36,895 nt of DNA. Source: Akkermansiaceae bacterium UBA2381 (GTDB taxonomy: Bacteria > Verrucomicrobiota > Verrucomicrobiia > Verrucomicrobiales > DEV007). This document shows positions 35,401 to 36,895 of this stretch, piece after piece. How positions within the stretch are numbered: the first letter of the stretch is position 1; each line of letters opens with the position of its first letter. The notes beneath the pieces are model-generated. The model saw only the letters and a list, made by a program, of their open reading frames with translations. It had not been told where the DNA came from and made no database searches. Location of the stretch: positions 44,581 to 81,475 of the forward strand of contig DDSV01000005.1 in NCBI GenBank assembly GCA_002344215.1, read 5' to 3'. Made by a program: the position numbers and the translations under genes.

Positions 35401-36895
35401 CCCAAGCCAGGTGTGTTGAGGCCGGAGTTGTTTCCGGTGTTCACGGTACCCTGACCGTAGGCGAGAATGCCGCCGTTAATGAAGGTATCGCCGTAATAAT
35501 TGTTTCCGGCGTTGTTCAGGATAATGGTTCGGGAGTTGGTCGCTGCGAGTTCGATCGTGCCATTGCCGTTGATGGCACCGTTCAGTGAAACATCTGTTCC
35601 GGAACCGTCGAAAATGAGGGAACCGTTATTCAAGATGGTGCCGGTGACCTGCGTCGAGATCGTCCCGTTACCACCGAGAGTGCCCGCAGTGGTGGCAACG
35701 AGGCCGTAGGCACCTGCGGCATTACCGACGCGGACGGTGCTGCCGGTATTAATCGTTATGGCACCCGACTGAAGATTGTTACCCGTCAATACGACCGGCC
35801 CAGTGCCACTGACAGTAAGTCCCTGGGCGTTCGCTGCGGTGTTATTCTGGATGACGGAGTTGATTTGTAAGGGGCTGGCGCTGTACTGGTGGATGATCAG
35901 AGCTTCCAGTCCGGCCGTGGCAGCTGCATTCTGGATGGCACCACCGGTGATGGTCGTGGCAGCAGCGACGGTTGGGGTCATGAGCAAACCGGCGGACTGA
36001 AGGCTGAGGGTGCCTCCGAGCGTCAGTGTGCCGCCGCCCGCCTGGTTAAAGCGGAGTGAGTTAGTCGTGGCCGCACCGCCGGTAGGAGTGAAGGCCACGA
36101 TGTCCGTGTTGTTCCCAGAGGCGTACGCGTCCGCGTTGTAAGTCGCCAAGGCGGTGATGGCGGTGTCCGCAGCGCCAGTGCCAATGCTGAAGGCCCAATC
36201 CGACTTAGCGACCGTGGCCCAACCACCGAGGATGCCGTTGGTGCTGTTCGTGTCGGTGTTGGCGATGCTGGCCGCACTGAAGTCCAAAGTGCCTCCAATG
36301 GTTCGGGTGATGACATTCAGCCTGAGCACGGTCGTGCCGGAGGGCCTTTCGATGTAGGAACTGCCCGCATCCACTGAAGTCGCGGAGACGATCTCCACTC
36401 CGCCGTTAAGTGAGGTCGTTCCCACAAGACGAATTGTCGCCCCTTCCGTGTGCATCGCATTGGCGCCTCCGTTCCAGGCTCCCTGCCCCTGAATCGCCAG
36501 GCCACCAGCACCCGCTCCCAAAGTCAAGGCCGCCGCATCAGCGAGCTTGTCGCCATTATTGGTGACATAATTCAGTTCCACGACACCCCCACGAGCGAGG
36601 AAGCCGGTAGTGCGGGTATTGTTGCCAGAGAGGATCAATGTGCCCGCGCCCAGCTTATTGATCGTGTTACTACCTGAAATGACACCGGAGAATTCAAGGG
36701 ATGCCCCGCTGAACACCGGAACAATGGCCGCCTGGTTCACCGCGACGGTCCCAGTCCAAAGGTTAGTGCCTGTGGAGGCTCCGAAACCGGAAGAGTTGTT
36801 GTTGGCACCTCCCGAGTAGGTCAGCGCCTCGCCGGTAATAGTCACCCCCCGGAGATCAAGAAAGGAGCGGGTATTGTCGGCCGGTTGAGTAATCG
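26424..36895 (-). CDS. Giant beta-strand repeat protein with PEP-CTERM signal, 5' end outside window
   Basis: The frame is open from the stop at 26424 to the right edge, at least 3489 residues. A GTG at 36845 is not a likely start, because the frame continues upstream without a stop. The protein is rich in G, T, N, A and S and carries about a dozen autotransporter-associated beta-strand repeats of the form 'L-T-K-x-G-x-G-T-L-x-L-T-G-x-N-x-Y-T-G-x-T-x-V', for example near 36570-36660, 31440-31510, 30110-30170, 29640-29720, 28680-28760, 27540-27620, 27290-27390 and 27020-27110. It should fold as a long beta-helix. The last residues contain VPEPGTFGLLGLALAGLAFLRFRKRR (26460-26541): the PEP motif, a membrane helix and a basic cluster of the PEP-CTERM sorting signal read by an exosortase. 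No autotransporter barrel is present. It is probably exported to the surface or matrix; its binding role is unknown. Confidence 0.92.
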   Translation of the reverse strand, partial: ITQPADNTRSFLDLRGVTITGEALTYSGGANNNSSGFGASTGTNLWTGTVAVNQAAIVPVFSGASLEFSGVISGSNTINKLGAGTLILSGNNTRTTGFLARGGVVELNYVTNNGDKLADAAALTLGAGAGGLAIQGQGAWNGGANAMHTEGATIRLVGTTSLNGGVEIVSATSVDAGSSYIERPSGTTVLRLNVITRTIGGTLDFSAASIANTDTNSTNGILGGWATVAKSDWAFSIGTGAADTAITALATYNADAYASGNNTDIVAFTPTGGAATTNSLRFNQAGGGTLTLGGTLSLQSAGLLMTPTVAAATTITGGAIQNAAATAGLEALIIHQYSASPLQINSVIQNNTAANAQGLTVSGTGPVVLTGNNLQSGAITINTGSTVRVGNAAGAYGLVATTAGTLGGNGTISTQVTGTILNNGSLIFDGSGTDVSLNGAINGNGTIELAATNSRTIILNNAGNNYYGDTFINGGILAYGQGTVNTGNNSGLNTPGLGSNIGRTVIGANGRLELRIVQGLNPQNLVPGVNQVAEYISLSEGGEIGIPSSVVNGNFINQANASLSHRVDLNNTTVGGATFDVAGSNNLQIGGVLKGTSGFTKTGNGILTLSATNWIDGSPTLSGQIIVAGGLLYGGNNGRSFGAGGTANKITVQSGAGFDLRDTDFNFGDDAVSDRKVIEIIGTGFNGTGALRNTSGTGTVTTVTLTGNASIGGSNRIDFSAYDTNVNPAITATAPVLNGGGFDLTKIGINELVFIETTINNLDKLIISEGEVRSETRSQYPFATNVVNGFPLGNPASTPLPLADYPHTILSSTNIAGGIDLVYAGQTADPLNTLFQTPIVGARLDLFRQHGAHHTANITSFGAASGTGGSYLELNSDTLPKVYTFWDGNINLTGLVDGSNTFFNIEAGGAGLGVGNTVLGTLNPDGDQVVNPTSMLIVQGAITGNGGVTKIGSRELRLTGDNTFTGDFVVNRQTNNAQPLDPAQNESYANGWGASLYGQGTLAGTSNIVLERRGMLRVINHNLFDGTNVNGAGTTNLGANLTDRINDSATLKLRDGWLIFDSGNNDVTETLGILRPETGMSFIVGNLQDGSNRDTNLTVTSFDRQAGSVLTFTSWDSTATFGTTNPAGDDSFRITTAGTGLTMTGAGGANSDAVATGILGGLAVLPISDPYLWANSTASTQERNMISFSSRDFMTLDGGFLRPLDDSEYYTNTANMAGAAGQNLNLSLPHTSVLDNLSVNSLRFGNLNDNLNDSSGAYLIPGTRMVGWQQYSNALTIDTGRTLTIASGMLLFANMGQGINQDMQSYISGGTLSFGAKEGIITNVNGYYRTSDGQMVSNGAYIRSTIAGTVAAGSVAITKAGLGEVFFDGLNTYTGITKVADGPLSLRNNMALGAGGTGNGVIVEGSGQLYHRLGVNIGQNTASQVDSTLANNGLNLQASREDIHVGILSFDNQIFSRSVDSVNRHFGNITLDLVDTAGGTAQGSFRSQARLLMDTNTTFILDGNIGGGNTAVSQDTYYTDARGWSLDGSAGWLILQGSVGDKLDGSGNAISVSGAVTNKPSGTIVSAVTGAATTASTTVTVANTLGLWVNMEITGAGIAAGTTISHINPWNNTLILSQAATIGAGTTISSPSLVNENEVLRTWIGGSDQLNVESTRQWKAVGRIELQRGFLRYTGDAGTDFYDANTLALINASEAGNTQIGFQIGGGLMKNDPGNAAMTNFLLTKAGQSFGLNNFTITTNANDNQGAVMIGGENETGIVRFGPGTVNTSSTIALGRNVAIYANAGGTVENYSRFTGGSISKTGRGTVVLYGNALANFGAVNIANSGSTLGNLQTVGGELVFDYTLANNSRTNSNNAVNFNGGSLRLVGNATANSTQAFANANDNAINFRIGGTEIAVQSITGRTTTLNMGRLASATDGAVVTRNVGSTVNFVEFGNGGTSAIVLLAKTGITSNALMPWATYGTALRTASDFAMVDTTGGNVNAFGRALDEYNNDVSTWGANQDISENIGSGFRNTLGASLTLNSLRFDTNADSIVNLGANTLTVSSTTFVGNPVFSGGGILVSSNVGAANKTITGGVLTTANNGELVIHNYGNGTLNIASQIGAVGAAPARVIISGASVTGATQLNNWNASTTGQVMLTGANETGAVETRWLLNGSVLSIDAENRLGKVALAAATADAVYMNGGALRWTGSTYTALDINRGFTIGGNGGVIDVVDGNANLQITGDIVSENWLSNVQTAATDAIVGGDLIKMGAGTLTLTGGTDANQGSFTGMLDVREGTLRVNGNNTATSGTQTISILGQNRTNILDGTVFRQNTNFEVYLGASGGGVTWNIEENLRFEGNNMIRFGTPGATNRTVGLNGVIDLAGDITVDVVPGLTARFNNGNGGYMTGSGDLTKIGEGILELRENNVLWTGGINVHQGILRLSSQGLPGGSGMQNIMLGSTTHQGLAQLELHQETGVVGTRVEIFQNIDVTYNPMQTKRLSARMESGAGGETWVHGDITLSDNLALYVIQSGRYQAGTYGSLIINGSIKDDAINNRSGNLVVHVDDENSGTANQQQIGEGSGYIVLRGDNSNWSGDLEIGLNQSFDQDEMAVVRLEHASALTSKNDVLMRGSATLQIAGNNISIGSLITNNNALNGTSTAGTANDGLGNFVGSIGSSAFIENASGVASTLTINQTTPSNTQALWDVHFRDGQIPSGYLDNQSRVSAALGVTKAGNGWATMSVNNSYTGATTVTGGILQVGRNGIGTTGAATAAGLTANVGTTIAGTGIIQGNSTINGSLRPGDEAGGVMGTLLVNGNLTLGAVSVTTLQAQRASYTATNALSIHDSAYGTWNAANGLGTDAVYGHLLNDPITTAQHDQLRISGTLTVTAGGKFSLSNNGYNPTEGDVFNVADWTGADLGLILGGTSYNGGLFRTGAETGTDLDLFELGNGFVWDVSQFNSEGVLIVARAEARQFYWAGTTDADWNKTAGGTNWLNSPAGTDPGSLPTFTDDVHFSATTVGGGGSAVTLSGNVAINTLNFGVGANTGTSASIDTGANTLTIYNGITQSATSAANTISSSGAGGVVLAQSQTWTNNDPTDALTVSAPVSGNANLTTAGVGTIILSGSNTYTGSTTVSAGTLQLGSGGTGGSLNTGSAISVASGATFAVNQSDTVTQGTDFSNAPISGAGSFTQAGSGTTVLNEANTYSGGTNINAGVLQVEDAGALGTAGTIDFGGGTLKYTATNTEDYSARIANSSSAISVDTNGQDVTYATALAASNTGGLTKTGEGTLELTGANLYTGNTSVNNGTFLANNASGSATGGSTAISVTGDAVLGGSGTVGTTGATTTIGNGATLTGGTAGTVDELSFTGDLVAQSGSIWLVDLVENSNGTTDHINVSGNLTISGAIFTAGDFANSHTPNNSYVIATYGGNLTGEFDFGGAWLNNTERTLDGGQYLINYGGGSNSFITLTAVPEPGTFGLLGLALAGLAFLRFRKRRQEAAAAVDGAGE

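Noticed and set aside
26829..36819. Many plus-strand open frames opposite the giant gene, some over 200 codons
   Set aside because: They mirror the repetitive G/T/N/A-rich coding of the minus strand, and their translations show no domain, signal or start context.
36843..36845. GTG at 36845 as the start of the giant protein
   Set aside because: The same frame continues without a stop to the window edge and shows no signal peptide after the GTG, so the true start is outside.
26424..36895. Tandem DNA repeats or a CRISPR-like array in the giant gene
   Set aside because: The repeats exist at protein level but are divergent in DNA and irregular in spacing. There is no constant repeat/spacer pattern.

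Overview
The window looks like the chromosome of a Gram-negative bacterium of the Verrucomicrobiota, probably Opitutae. This is inferred from a giant autotransporter-type beta-strand repeat protein ending in a PEP-CTERM sorting signal, the NagB/PIG-L fusion protein, outer-membrane biogenesis genes, and a tRNA gene without an encoded CCA. No phage, transposase, CRISPR or rRNA was seen. Almost none of the start codons has a Shine-Dalgarno sequence. Many are instead preceded directly by a pyrimidine-rich stretch.

Layout. 1-2250: thiC (minus) behind a textbook TPP riboswitch and a likely intrinsic terminator. 2419-3540: an LptF/LptG-type lipopolysaccharide export permease (plus). 3728-7253: a minus-strand cluster of rho (with a long charged N-terminal extension), a TMEM43-like membrane protein and a DUF4112 protein. 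7852-8610: panB (minus). 8886-9158: a possible small plus-strand gene. 9222-11862: a minus-strand cluster of a BamD-like repeat protein, an LptE-like lipoprotein and rsmI. 12332-13765: a CorC/HlyC-type CBS membrane protein (plus). 13876-14901: a di-haem cytochrome c peroxidase (minus), divergent from a multi-pass membrane protein at 15029-16189. 16199-18375: a NagB/PIG-L fusion translationally coupled to a DUF167 gene (minus). 18557-19249: a YjdF/DUF2238 membrane protein (plus). 19323-19781: a membrane-anchored thioredoxin-like protein (minus). 20056-20128: tRNA with anticodon CAT (minus). 20282-24688: a three-gene ABC export operon (ATPase, duplicated FtsX-type permease, periplasmic adaptor). 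24698-24911: a nested inverted-repeat intergenic element. 24913-26178: a phospholipase D-like lipoprotein (minus). 26424 to the right edge: a surface/secreted repeat protein of at least 3489 residues, with its 5' end outside the window.

Most genes are housekeeping or envelope functions: thiamine and pantothenate synthesis, transcription termination, rRNA methylation, lipopolysaccharide and outer-membrane protein assembly, amino-sugar catabolism and export. The least ordinary items are the cysteine-free giant repeat protein, the fusion protein whose PIG-L half has lost the expected metal-binding motifs, the paired intergenic hairpin/repeat element, and the pyrimidine-rich, SD-less translation starts.
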